Source of the DNA: Ostreococcus mediterraneus
Lineage: Eukaryota > Chlorophyta > Mamiellophyceae > Mamiellales > Bathycoccaceae
Length of the DNA stretch: 64,000 nt
Assembly: GCA_012295225.1 (NCBI GenBank)
Contig: WMKK01000012.1
Location: 248,001-312,000, forward strand
Direction: 5' to 3'
The notes beneath the pieces were generated by a model that did not search any database, was not told the DNA's origin, and worked only from the letters and a program-made list of their open reading frames with translations. Both the position numbers and the translations under genes were made by a program. Below are positions 31,095 through 40,324 of this stretch, in pieces. How positions within the stretch are numbered: position 1 is the stretch's first letter; the number at the start of each line of letters is the position of its first letter.

Positions 31095-32516
31095 TCACGT
31101 GGCGGACGCGAGGGGCGGCGCGCGGGCGCTTCCTCGACGATTCGCCACCGCCTTTTCGATGTCGGGGTTGTTTTGCATGGATTCCATGATTGCTGCCACG
31201 CGTCGACGACGCTTGTACGCGCGACGAATGGCGAGGATGGCGGCGAGGAGGACGACAAAGACGACGAAGACGCGCGCCCGCGCGCCGCCGCCGCCGCCTG
31301 GGCGCGCGCGTGGCGCGAGCGATACGTCAATCGTCGCACCGTTCGTCTCGTCGATGGCCTCGACGACGTGTGTGGTGGGATACAAATACACATCGTTTGG
31401 TGGTGTGATGTGCACGGTGACTTGTCGTGATGTCGGCGCCGATGGCTTGGCGAAGAAGCCCGCCGAATCGGTTAACACGGGTAAGCCTTTGTCGCCGACG
31501 TTGACCGATACACCCGCGACACCTACACCGTTTTCATCGCGCACAAAGCCACGCACGGATCCAAATAAGGCTTTTGCAACCATTTCCAAGCTCGCCTTGA
31601 CATGGTCATCGACAATTTTGTCGATTTTATCATCTTGTGGCCACTTGGCGTCGTCCACTTCGATCGTCAAATCCATCGTGCCCGTGTTTACGTAGTGCCA
31701 GTCTTGCATACCACCCCACAATGGATACCACGCCGCACCGTTCGTGATACCACCCTTGAATTCTTGTGATTTTGACATCACAGGGTGCGACGTGGCGTAC
31801 GTCGACGCTAAGTACTTGAACGTTTCGTCGTCTGGAGCCGAGCTGTATGTATTCCCGCCGCGTTCGTTCCCATCCCATGGATAATTCGCCACCAACGCCC
31901 CTTCGTGATAGTTTAACACCGCAGTCATCCTCACTCGTTCGCTAAATCTCATTATCATCGCCGTCTCGGGTTCAGTCACCGCATTATCTCCAAGCTTACC
32001 CCCGAGCGCTTTCACGCTTCCGCTCGCGCCTCGCGGCGGCGTGAACTGCGTGTACGGAAAATTTCTATTCAAATCCACCCCACGTGAATTCCCTCGAGCG
32101 TGCATCGTAAACCCGTCTGGATTCACCGTAGGTATAATGTACAGCGTTGCCTCGTCGATGAGTCGCTTCGCTAGCGCATCGCCGCCCGTTTTCGCGCCTT
32201 CGCACACGCGTCTCGCGACTTCCACGGTAATCACTCGCCCGCTCGGCTCATCCCCGTGCATGTTCGCCACGAACCCGAATCGCAAGCGCCCGGCGCCGGA
32301 AAACGACGCATACGGCTCGTTTCTACCGTCCACGGCGTTGCCGTCGTCGTCGCCGCGCGCCGTCGTCGATGATGACGTCGAACCAACCTCGAGCGCGCGC
32401 ACATCGACGCCTTTGGCGCTCGCACCTATGGAGGCCACGCGCGACACCCCAGCGCACGCCCCGCGTGCGAGCGCGTCGAGCGAGGCGTAGAGTTCGTCGT
32501 TCGATGCGTACGGCAT
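31095..32516 (-). CDS. M14 metallocarboxypeptidase (D/E type) with regulatory domain and C-terminal membrane segment
   Basis: Zinc carboxypeptidase removing C-terminal residues, usually basic ones in the D/E subfamily. With the ATG at 32516 the product is 473 residues. Zinc ligands are His87 and Glu90 in NMHGDEPSG and the later His in LNYHEGALVANYPWD. The NRNFPY arginine binds substrate, and the Glu of DLTIEVDDAKWP is the catalytic base. A transthyretin-like CarboxypepD_reg domain follows (GSVRGFVRDENGVGVAGVSV). A hydrophobic stretch (VFVVFVVLLAAILAI) and a basic tail come next, as in a type I membrane protein. No signal peptide is visible; the frame is open to a GTG at 32609 without becoming hydrophobic, so a 5' exon may be missing. 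Confidence 0.88.
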   Translation of the reverse strand: MPYASNDELYASLDALARGACAGVSRVASIGASAKGVDVRALEVGSTSSSTTARGDDDGNAVDGRNEPYASFSGAGRLRFGFVANMHGDEPSGRVITVEVARRVCEGAKTGGDALAKRLIDEATLYIIPTVNPDGFTMHARGNSRGVDLNRNFPYTQFTPPRGASGSVKALGGKLGDNAVTEPETAMIMRFSERVRMTAVLNYHEGALVANYPWDGNERGGNTYSSAPDDETFKYLASTYATSHPVMSKSQEFKGGITNGAAWYPLWGGMQDWHYVNTGTMDLTIEVDDAKWPQDDKIDKIVDDHVKASLEMVAKALFGSVRGFVRDENGVGVAGVSVNVGDKGLPVLTDSAGFFAKPSAPTSRQVTVHITPPNDVYLYPTTHVVEAIDETNGATIDVSLAPRARPGGGGGARARVFVVFVVLLAAILAIRRAYKRRRRVAAIMESMQNNPDIEKAVANRRGSARAPPLASAT

Positions 32517-32807
32517 GGCCGCGCCGCGCGCGCCGCGCTCTTTCGCGCCGCGGCGTTGGACGCCGCGCGCGACGATTGATTCGTGACGCGATAAATAATC
32601 TCGAGGCACGGAATCGTATATTCCGTTAAACTTAAATCTATCAACGTGATAAAATAAACATTATGACATTTATATAGTACTAAAATTCTCACAGTACGTA
32701 TCTTGCGCATTTTATCCTCAGGGGAACCACCGAGCACGCGAACCGCCGTGGTCGCGCGCGCATCCGCACTTTCGCCCACGCGCGATCGCGCGCACGCCTC
32801 GCACGCG

Positions 32808-35513
32808 ATGGCAGAAGATAAAGAAAACATCTTCGCCGCGACTGCGTTGACGCGAAGCGGTACGAACGCATCGACCAAGGCGCAGGGGTCCGATCATCAT
32901 CATCATCACACCGAGCAACGGCTCGAGACGCGCACGCCATCGTCGTCGTCCGCGTATGATCCACGCGTGAAGCAATTGACCGATCGCGTGCGCGCCATGG
33001 CATCGATGACACCGTCTACGGCGACGAAGAGCGCGGGTGGGACGACGTCGACGTCGATGAGAGGGGGTGGAGCCGCGGCGATGGCGTCGAGCCGCGCGGC
33101 GTCGAGCGCGCCTCGAAGAGGTTCAGTGGAGGGGTTATTGGAAGAGTATTGCGGCGTGAGTGGCGACAGTACGCCTGTGAGAATAAGGAGCGAGCGGAAT
33201 GCGCACGCGGATGCGATACGGGCGAATACCGAGAGCCCAGAGGCGTGGTTATTGTTTCTGGAGAATGAGGAGGCGATTTACGCCGACGACGCGGCGACGG
33301 CGGATGTCGGGAAACCGAGCGCAACGTACGGGAGTCGTAACGGTGTGAGTTTACATCGGTTGTATGAATTGGCCACGAAGACGATTCCGCGACGAGGGAA
33401 CGTGAATGATGAGAATTATGTGAGAATTTTTCTCGGGCTCGCGCGACAGCAAATGGTGAGCAATATGGATGACGCGCGGGACACGTTTAAGTTTTTAAAG
33501 TCATGCGGTATCGGGCATAAACACGCGATTTATTGGTGCGAGTGGGCAGCGTTTGGGTACACGTTCAAAGGTGAGGCTAAGGCGGTGAAAATTCTAAAAC
33601 GCGGATTGGACGCGGGCGCCGAACCCGCGGGCGCGATTGAGTGCATGTTGGCAGATATTGAAGCGCGCAAGTACGACCCCGTGCAACAAACGCAACACAC
33701 GCCATTTAGATCGCTGGCGCCGCAATATACTTCAGCAATCAAGCCTTCGCGTCATGGCACAGTTGAGAATGAATCGCGATATGTGAGGCCGGCGGCGCCA
33801 GTGCCTGCGGCGGCGGTGGCGATGACGCCGAAAAATTTATCGCAACGTGCGGCGGCGCTCGCGAGCATGCAAGCCACGCCGACGGCGAAGTTGGATGCTC
33901 CAGTATATGCAGCGGCGAGCAAAGTCGCAGCACTCGCAGCGCATCAGCACACTGGTACGACGTACATGACATCTCACGCGTCCATGCCTCCTGGGAGCGC
34001 GAGTAGCTACCAAAGCGCGCGTACTGGTGGATTGCGCGTCGGCGACAAGACTGAAAGCTCAATGCCTCCGCCCCCGCCACCATCTTTGCCAAGTGCGAAT
34101 GATTACTCGGTGAATGCACCACCTTCGTCAACTCGCGAGCACACGACGTCGTTGCGCAATCGCCTTGCTGGAGCTATGGAGAAGTATGGTGCGATGAGTG
34201 CGCCTAGAACGTCTCGTTCTGAGCGCACGCCGGCGACAACCGCGCACACGCCCATGGATCCACCTCGCGCGCCTGCTTTGGCAGCGACGGCACCAAGGGC
34301 GGTACGAGCAGTTGAAAACACACCGACGGCAATGGGAAGTGAGCGCAAGACGGGGCACGCCGCGCCGAGCGCAAACAAGTACGCAGACAGGCCACGTGAA
34401 GATGAAAACACCGTCATTGTCAACGGCGTCAAGTACACGAAATTGGAATGCATTGGTCAAGGCGGCACGTGCAAAGTGTTCAAGGTTGTATCACCGAAGC
34501 GCAAAATCTTAGCGCTCAAGCGTATTCGTTTGGATGGTCGGGAAAATGAAACCATTGCTGGTTTTATTGATGAAATCAAGCTTCTCAAAACGCTTCGCGG
34601 AAGAGACAACATAATTCAGCTCATTGATGCCGAAGTCTGCATGAACGAGCGTCTGATATTTATGGTTCTCGAATTCGGTGAGATCGACTTGGCGCATATG
34701 CTGGCGAAGCGTGAAAAGCAGCGTCAAGGCGCTGTCGGCGCAGTAGATGACAACTTCTTGCGCTTATACTTTGAGCAAATGGTTGAAGCCGTGAACACAA
34801 TTCATGAAGAGCGCATCGTGCACAGCGATTTAAAACCTGCAAACTTCTTATTTGTTGAAGGCGCGCTCAAGTTGATTGATTTCGGTATTGCTCGCGCTAT
34901 CCAAACCGAGCAAGCGCCGGATCACACCAACATTGTGCGCGACCATCAAGTCGGTACGGTCAACTACATGTCACCCGAAGCAATCTTGAACGGTCAGGCG
35001 TCTGCGCTCGGCGGACCCATGAAAGTTGGTCGGTCCAGTGATATTTGGAGTCTCGGCTGCATCTTATACCAGATGGTTTACGGTCACACGCCGTTCAGTA
35101 AAATCACCGGTATGATTCAAAAGCTCCACGCCATCACGGATCCTCGTCACGTCATCGCATTTCCGCCTCTTCCGGTGGACAACCCTGCGTTGATTGATTT
35201 GATGCAAGCATGTCTCGAGCGCAACCCGAAGAAACGTATTTCTGTGAAGGAGATCCTCACGCATAAATTTCTGAGGCCATTTGCCGAACAGTCGTCGTCG
35301 TCATCATCCCCGACAGATTCTGGGCTCTCCATGACTCAGCTCCAAGAGTTATTGGCTCAATTACAAAAACACGGCTCAAGCGTTGATGTGAATGCCGTCA
35401 CAGCCGAGGTTTTCCGCCAAATTTCCGCTGGAGAATCCGTATCATTGTCCCCGTTGTTGAGAAAGCACCGCCGCTCGGATGAAGACGTCGCCGGCGTCAC
35501 GTCCACGCGTTGA
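32808..35513 (+). CDS. MPS1/TTK spindle-checkpoint kinase with N-terminal TPR domain
   Basis: Dual-specificity kinase of the spindle assembly checkpoint acting at kinetochores. The ATG at 32808 gives 901 residues and begins MAEDKENIF, where residues 5-7 form a KEN box, a recognition motif for APC/C. Residues of about 130-285 resemble the TPR region of MPS1/Bub1 (ESPEAWLLFLENEEAIY, YVRIFLGLARQQ, CGIGHKHAIYWCEWA). A long Ser/Ala/Pro-rich linker follows. The kinase domain begins near 543: glycine loop GQGGTCKVFKV, Lys in LALKRIRL, HSDLKPANF loop and DFGIAR, then GTVNYMSPEA in the activation segment. The HSD loop and GTVNYMSPEA match animal and plant MPS1. The frame extends upstream to a TTG at 32703 but lacks similarity there. 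Confidence 0.93.
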   Translation: MAEDKENIFAATALTRSGTNASTKAQGSDHHHHHTEQRLETRTPSSSSAYDPRVKQLTDRVRAMASMTPSTATKSAGGTTSTSMRGGGAAAMASSRAASSAPRRGSVEGLLEEYCGVSGDSTPVRIRSERNAHADAIRANTESPEAWLLFLENEEAIYADDAATADVGKPSATYGSRNGVSLHRLYELATKTIPRRGNVNDENYVRIFLGLARQQMVSNMDDARDTFKFLKSCGIGHKHAIYWCEWAAFGYTFKGEAKAVKILKRGLDAGAEPAGAIECMLADIEARKYDPVQQTQHTPFRSLAPQYTSAIKPSRHGTVENESRYVRPAAPVPAAAVAMTPKNLSQRAAALASMQATPTAKLDAPVYAAASKVAALAAHQHTGTTYMTSHASMPPGSASSYQSARTGGLRVGDKTESSMPPPPPPSLPSANDYSVNAPPSSTREHTTSLRNRLAGAMEKYGAMSAPRTSRSERTPATTAHTPMDPPRAPALAATAPRAVRAVENTPTAMGSERKTGHAAPSANKYADRPREDENTVIVNGVKYTKLECIGQGGTCKVFKVVSPKRKILALKRIRLDGRENETIAGFIDEIKLLKTLRGRDNIIQLIDAEVCMNERLIFMVLEFGEIDLAHMLAKREKQRQGAVGAVDDNFLRLYFEQMVEAVNTIHEERIVHSDLKPANFLFVEGALKLIDFGIARAIQTEQAPDHTNIVRDHQVGTVNYMSPEAILNGQASALGGPMKVGRSSDIWSLGCILYQMVYGHTPFSKITGMIQKLHAITDPRHVIAFPPLPVDNPALIDLMQACLERNPKKRISVKEILTHKFLRPFAEQSSSSSSPTDSGLSMTQLQELLAQLQKHGSSVDVNAVTAEVFRQISAGESVSLSPLLRKHRRSDEDVAGVTSTR

Positions 35514-35712
35514 AGCAGTGCACACCACCCCATCATTTAGCCTCAACCCACCCCCATGGTATCACACACTTTCATGCGCCGTGAATTTCATCACAGCGTA
35601 TCGAGTCGATACTCCGCCAGTAGCAGTGTTTAATCCAACGCATCTCATGGATGAGCGAAAACGAATGACAAAAGTTAGTTACAGCGCGCCTCACTCGTAG
35701 CCTCGCACATCG
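35514..35712. other. Intergenic region between MPS1 and the RBBP9-like gene
   Basis: Two plus-strand genes in tandem are separated by about 200 bp without coding character. No repeat or structured element was noticed. Confidence 0.4.
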
Positions 35713-36276
35713 ATGAACGTCATCATCCTGCCCGGATCGGGATGCACGCCCACGCGTCAATGTAACTTTTACTCCTGGCTCGAGCGCGCGTTGCTCGACC
35801 GCGGCATCGTCAGCGACGTCCGAATGGCAAACATGCCTTCACCATACGTGTGCGAACGCGTGCTCTGGGTACCATTTACCGAAGATACGTTGAAATGCGA
35901 TGCGAATTCAATCATCGTCGGGCACTCATCGGGCGCGGTGTGTGCCCTTCGCGTGGCCGAGCGCAACAAGCTTCGTGGAATCGTGCTCGTGGCGGGATAC
36001 GACGATGACTTGGGGGATGCGAATGAACGCGCGAGCGGGTACTTTGGCCCGGACGCGTTCGACTACGACGGCATACACGCAAACTGCGGCGGTCGAGTAG
36101 AGTGCGTGATTGGTGAGCGCGATTCGTTGGTCCCAGCATCGGTACAGCACGCGCTGGCGGCGAAGCTCAAGGCGAGTGTTTCGAGCTGTCCCCGTAGAGA
36201 CCACTTTTTCACGGCGCCGTGCGAAGAAATCGTCGACGTCGTCAAAAAGTTTGCAGACGCGGTCGACGGTGGGTGA
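35713..36276 (+). CDS. RBBP9/YdeN-type serine hydrolase
   Basis: Small alpha/beta hydrolase of the RBBP9 family (DUF1234-type), 187 residues. The nucleophile elbow is IIVGHSSGAVCALR, the acid is in ECVIGERDSLVPAS and the histidine in CPRRDHFF, so a full Ser-Asp-His triad is present. The start MNVIILPGSG is the usual first strand and oxyanion region of the family (VIVPGNG type), which supports the ATG at 35713. Family members in animals and bacteria are active serine hydrolases with poorly known substrates, so no substrate is proposed. No targeting sequence is evident. Confidence 0.85.
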   Translation: MNVIILPGSGCTPTRQCNFYSWLERALLDRGIVSDVRMANMPSPYVCERVLWVPFTEDTLKCDANSIIVGHSSGAVCALRVAERNKLRGIVLVAGYDDDLGDANERASGYFGPDAFDYDGIHANCGGRVECVIGERDSLVPASVQHALAAKLKASVSSCPRRDHFFTAPCEEIVDVVKKFADAVDGG

Positions 36277-36361
36277 GGACGGTGTGTGTGCTATTATTAT
36301 TACATGTAATTCTACCACTTGTATCAGTGAATGCTATCGTTCTAATGCACTGGCGGGCGGT

Positions 36362-37477
36362 CTACTTGTGTTCCAAGCTATGCAACGTCGTCGAGCCAGA
36401 GGCGTCGCCGACGAGGACGCGCGCGTCGTCAACCACCGCGACGGCTCTCGCGCTCGTCGTGATACCCGCAAACGCGTCATCGATGACGCTAAGCGTCGAG
36501 CTATTCGCATCAAATGCGATTATTTTTACCCCAAAATCGCCCGCGACGACGAGCGCGTGAGATTGAAGCCGAGCAACGGCGTGAATTTTGCCGCCTGAAA
36601 TATCCAGTCGCGCGAGCGCGGGTAAACGCGCATGCGTCGCGTCATGCACTTCCAGCCATCCATCATGACTACCACTCGCAATAAATCTATCGCCAATAAC
36701 CGCCAACGCCGCGACTCGTCCGCGTCCATTCGCCCGCGCTTCGCCAAGCGTTCCCAAGTCTTTCGGCGCCTCTGGACGCGAAACGTCAAACGCGCGGACC
36801 GTTCCATCCGCTACGCCCGCGAACACTACACGGTCATCGAATAGGCACAACTTTAGAATATCACCCGTGAATAATTTCAAGTGTTCGCGCTCGGGCGTCG
36901 CGCGTAATGCTTTACTCACGTCGTCCCAAATCCACGAAGGCGCGAAGTTACACGCGCACGAATACGCCCGCCGCAGCGCCCGCGAATACACCACCGATCG
37001 CACGTACCCGGTGTGCGGCCCGAGCACGTCCTCGGCGCGCGTACGCCACTTCAATACACCATCACCATCGACATCAGCGCACACCAAGTGATTACCACTC
37101 GATCCGAACGCGATGACGTCGCCGTCGTCGCCCAACGCCGCGCCGCACCAGAATGGACCCCGCGCGCGCACATCGCCGTCGCCCGCGCCGTCGCCCCCAC
37201 GCGCGGCGTCATCGCTCCAGAACACATCCATAACGCCATCGACGTCGCCCAACGCGCCGACGCGCGCGCGCCCGCTCGCCGTCGTCGCCACGAAGACGCC
37301 CGGTTGCACTTTTTCAATGCAAAGCACCGCGCCGCTGTATTTCATCGTCGTCGCGCGCGTCGTCGCGTGCGTCGTCTCGCTCGCGCGCTGACGACGTCGA
37401 TTGCATCTTCGCGCGTCGCGCACCGTCGCCGTCGGCGCCGTGCGCGCCCCGTGCGCGCGCGCAGCGCGCGTAGCCAT
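36362..37477 (-). CDS. WD40-like beta-propeller protein, unrecognised
   Basis: A 371-residue protein from the ATG at 37477. The first 40-45 residues are very rich in Arg, Ala and Thr and could be a transit peptide; an alternative start is MKYSGAVL. The rest shows repeated strand pairs typical of a seven-bladed propeller: HTGYVRSVVYS, DILKLCLFDDRVVFAGVADGTVRAFDV, VAALAVIGDRFIASGSHDGWLEVHD and ARVLVGDASGSTTLHSL. Classical GH and WD dipeptides are sparse, so the family cannot be named. It is head to head with an SDR gene, with only 68 bp between start codons. Confidence 0.65.
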   Translation of the reverse strand: MATRAARAHGARTAPTATVRDARRCNRRRQRASETTHATTRATTMKYSGAVLCIEKVQPGVFVATTASGRARVGALGDVDGVMDVFWSDDAARGGDGAGDGDVRARGPFWCGAALGDDGDVIAFGSSGNHLVCADVDGDGVLKWRTRAEDVLGPHTGYVRSVVYSRALRRAYSCACNFAPSWIWDDVSKALRATPEREHLKLFTGDILKLCLFDDRVVFAGVADGTVRAFDVSRPEAPKDLGTLGEARANGRGRVAALAVIGDRFIASGSHDGWLEVHDATHARLPALARLDISGGKIHAVARLQSHALVVAGDFGVKIIAFDANSSTLSVIDDAFAGITTSARAVAVVDDARVLVGDASGSTTLHSLEHK

Positions 37478-37545
37478 CGCTGCGTGACATTGTGACGTCA
37501 GCACGCGCGTGCGCTTTATCCGCGTCATTCGCCGCCGCACGCGCC
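37478..37545. promoter_or_regulatory. 68-bp bidirectional region between WD-like and HSDL2-type SDR genes
   Basis: This holds everything between the minus-strand ATG at 37477 and the plus-strand ATG at 37546. It includes two TGACGTCA-like half sites (gtgacattgtgacgtcagc around 37484-37502), a CRE/bZIP-type palindrome. Whether it is used is unknown. Confidence 0.4.
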
Positions 37546-38475
37546 ATGCCGCTCGCGCACGTGCCATCGGACGAGCTGCGCGGTCGCGTGGCGCTCATCA
37601 CTGGCGCCTCGCGCGGCATCGGTCGCGCCACCGCGCTCGCGCTCGCGTCACACGGGTGCCACGTCGTCATCGCCGCGAAAAGTGCCACCGCCTCAGCGAC
37701 GCTTCCGGGCACCGTGTATTCTGTCGCGCGCGAGGTTGAACGCGCGCACCCGAACGTGCGAGCGTTACCAGTTGTGATGAATTTGCTCGACGAGCGATCG
37801 ATCGTGGCGTGCGTGGAGGAGGTGGTGCGCGAGTTTGGGCGCGTGGACGTGTTGGTGAACAACGCGAGCGCGTTGTGGTGGCAGGATATAGATTCGACGC
37901 CGACGAAAAAGTATGATTTGATTCAGGGCATCAACGCACGCGGGAGTTTTATCATCACGCGCGAGTGCTTGCGGTATATGCGCGAGGCGGGATACGGACG
38001 GGTGATTTCTATGGGGCCGCCGATACCGAAGCGGTGGCGGGAATTTAGCGGAAAGACGGCGTATTACATGTCAAAGTGCGGGATGACCATGGTTGCGCTC
38101 GGTGCGGCAGCAGAAGGGGAAAAGTTTGGCATCACGGCGAATTCGCTGTGGCCGGCGACGATCGTCGAGAGCTCGGCGAGTGAAAATTTTGAGCTCGGTG
38201 AAAGGAAGAATTGGCGCAAGGCCGACATTTTAGCCGACTGCGTGGTGCAACTTGCGTGCGATCCGAGCACGACGGGCCAGCAGCTGATAGATGATGAGTA
38301 TTTGCGCACGCGCGGGGCGATTGACGCCGATTTTGTGCGCTATAGGTGCGATCCTAACTTTGAACCGCCGCGTTTACTCGCGCCGGATGGTGTCGAAGGC
38401 GTCGGCGGCGATTGGGACGTTCGTCGCGGCGACGTCAAGGCGCTCAGTCGCGACAAAGCAGTGAGCAAATTGTAG
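37546..38475 (+). CDS. HSDL2-type short-chain dehydrogenase, peroxisomal (C-terminal SKL)
   Basis: NAD(P)-dependent classical SDR of 309 residues, closest to hydroxysteroid dehydrogenase-like 2. Motifs: TGASRGIGRA cofactor loop, AAKSATASATLPGTVYSVA (human HSDL2 has AAKTAQPHPKLLGTIYTAA), VNNASALW, DSTPTKKYDLI, VISMGPP, the YYMSKCGMTM Tyr-Lys pair and ANSLWPAT. HSDL2 proteins often carry an SCP2 lipid-binding domain after the SDR; it is absent here. The protein ends AVSKL, a PTS1, so peroxisomal location and a role in fatty acid or sterol oxidation are likely but not proven. The GTG at 37492 gives a weakly plausible extension; the ATG at 37546 is preferred. Confidence 0.9.
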   Translation: MPLAHVPSDELRGRVALITGASRGIGRATALALASHGCHVVIAAKSATASATLPGTVYSVAREVERAHPNVRALPVVMNLLDERSIVACVEEVVREFGRVDVLVNNASALWWQDIDSTPTKKYDLIQGINARGSFIITRECLRYMREAGYGRVISMGPPIPKRWREFSGKTAYYMSKCGMTMVALGAAAEGEKFGITANSLWPATIVESSASENFELGERKNWRKADILADCVVQLACDPSTTGQQLIDDEYLRTRGAIDADFVRYRCDPNFEPPRLLAPDGVEGVGGDWDVRRGDVKALSRDKAVSKL

Positions 38476-38600
38476 GATGGCTTGATGTCTATGTGATTTC
38501 AATGGTTGGTGGCTATATATTATACTGGTCCGTGTTTCAGTACCAGCTTAGTACTCGTAGTACTATCTTACTGTATCAATGCATTTTTCAATTCACTTGA

Positions 38601-39952
38601 TCAATCCTTCTTGGCTTTTCGACGAATCGAGGCGCCGAGCGCGTACGCCGAGGCCAACGGTACCACGATGTAGGAGACGTAAATGCACAGACACCACGCA
38701 AAGAACAATAACACCCGCGTTCGTCGACGTTCAAATGACATCGAGAGCACGGGGTGGCAATGCGTGAGGTCATAGTCTTCCTCCGAGAGCGACGGATCCC
38801 GCGTGAGCTCGGCCAGGCCCGCGCTCTCCTTGAGCATAGTTCTTCGTCCAGTTGTTTTAATCGACAACTCCACCACGTCAGTCTTCCAGTTGACGTTAAG
38901 TTCGCCGTAATTTATATCCGTAAACCGGTCGTATGCGGGTAAAATCCAACTTCGATAGTACAATGGATTCGCATACTTGAAAAACGTCGCCAACGGTTCG
39001 GGCGCCTCTCGAAAGGGTGTGTGCGTGAAACCGCTCGCCGTGGCATCCATAGTCTTGTACGGCAAAAAGCACCCCGGTGGTTCAACCGCAATTTGACCAT
39101 GATGGACGTCACCCGACATGAACACCACAGACGCATTCGATGCGGTGATGGTGTCCATCAGTCGCCGCTGTTGACTCGGCGTGCGCGTCCAGCTCTCCAA
39201 GCCTTCAGCAACCATACGCGCGGGCTCGGAGAACCTCGCAATGCCTTGTAACATCAAATACCCCGCTTCTAATACTTGAATACTGCTTCCAATCGCCGTT
39301 AAATCCGCCCTCGGTTCGCTACTGAGCACGTCTCGTAACCACGACCATTGCGCTTCACTCATCAACGTTCCTTCGCGCGCGTCGTCGCCCTCCTCCATAT
39401 CCCATCGTAAATCCAAAAGCACGACACGCACGCGCCTGCCATCGGGATTCACGTAGTCCACCGCATCGTATACCCCACCATCGCGCGTGCGCCGCTCGCT
39501 GTCTATCGGTTCGTCTAGGAAATCCAAAAACGCGCGCTTGGCGAAATCCTTGTGCGCCCAATCCTTGCCGACGTTGTTGTACCCGTAGTCGTGGTCATCC
39601 CACGTCCCAATCACATCCGACGTCGCCCTCAGCCGTGCATACGGTTCATACTCTTTCACTTGATGAAACGCCGCCTCATGGAACGCCTCACCTCGATATT
39701 CACGCCCTCTGTGCCCGTCCCGCGTCTTTGTGCGGATGTCGGCGTACACGGCGTCGCCCAACCACGCGAACGCGTCCGGAGCCTCATCCGCAACGTCTTC
39801 CCACAGCGACATGTCCTGCCACGGCTTATTACACGACCCAAAACCGAGTTTAAACCCATCCCTGGACGCCACCGCGACTTGTCTGCGTCACGCGCGCGAG
39901 CGACACACCACGTTTCGTCAGTCAATGCTTAAAGCGAACGCCACCCAGCCAT
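38601..39952 (-). CDS. PhoD-like metallophosphatase with C-terminal membrane anchor
   Basis: Calcineurin-like phosphoesterase of the PhoD/alkaline phosphatase D group. Motifs: LGFGSCNKP, WLGDAVYAD, GTWDDHDYGYNNVG and FMSGDVHHGQI, which supply the metal ligands. Near the C-terminus lies one hydrophobic segment (VLLFFAWCLCIYVSYIVVPL), and the tail ends KAKKD, a KxKxx-type ER retrieval signal, suggesting an ER membrane protein with the catalytic domain before the anchor. The main exon (38601..39882) has no ATG at its 5' end. A tiny exon 39945..39952 (ATGGCTGG) joins through a 62-bp intron with a CTGAC branch and CAG acceptor, but the donor GTGGCG is weak. Without it the start is unclear. Total about 429 residues. 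Confidence 0.83.
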
Positions 39953-40324
39953 CGCGTTCGCACATCCGCGCCTCGCGCCGCCGCGCCTCGCGTCGCGCCG
40001 CCTCCCATCGCGCGTTCGACGAACGCATGCGAACGCGTCGGGCGCGTGCGCGCGCGCGCGAGCCGCGCCGCGACCTCACGCGCGCGCAGCGCCGTTCGGA
40101 ACGCGTCGAGTGTACGTCGAGTCAGCGCGCACCTCACGACTGTCGCGCGCGCCTCGCTCGCGCGCGCGCACGCGAGCGCCATCGCGAGCGAGGACGCGAA
40201 CGAGCGCGCGCGATGTGCTCGTCGTCTTCGTCGTCGTCGCCGCTCGAGCGTCGTCGTCGTCGTCGTCATCGTGTGGAGCACTGACGCACTCAACGCCATC
40301 GTCGCGCGCGCGCATCCGGTGCGC
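39953..40324. other. GC-rich region between PhoD-like and CCDC174 genes
   Basis: A very GC-rich segment with many CGCG and ACGCGAACG-type repeats. Long frames are open on both strands for compositional reasons. It probably holds the two divergent promoters. The CCDC174 frame is open here from a GTG at 40046 but codes only Arg/Ala-rich sequence. Confidence 0.4.
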
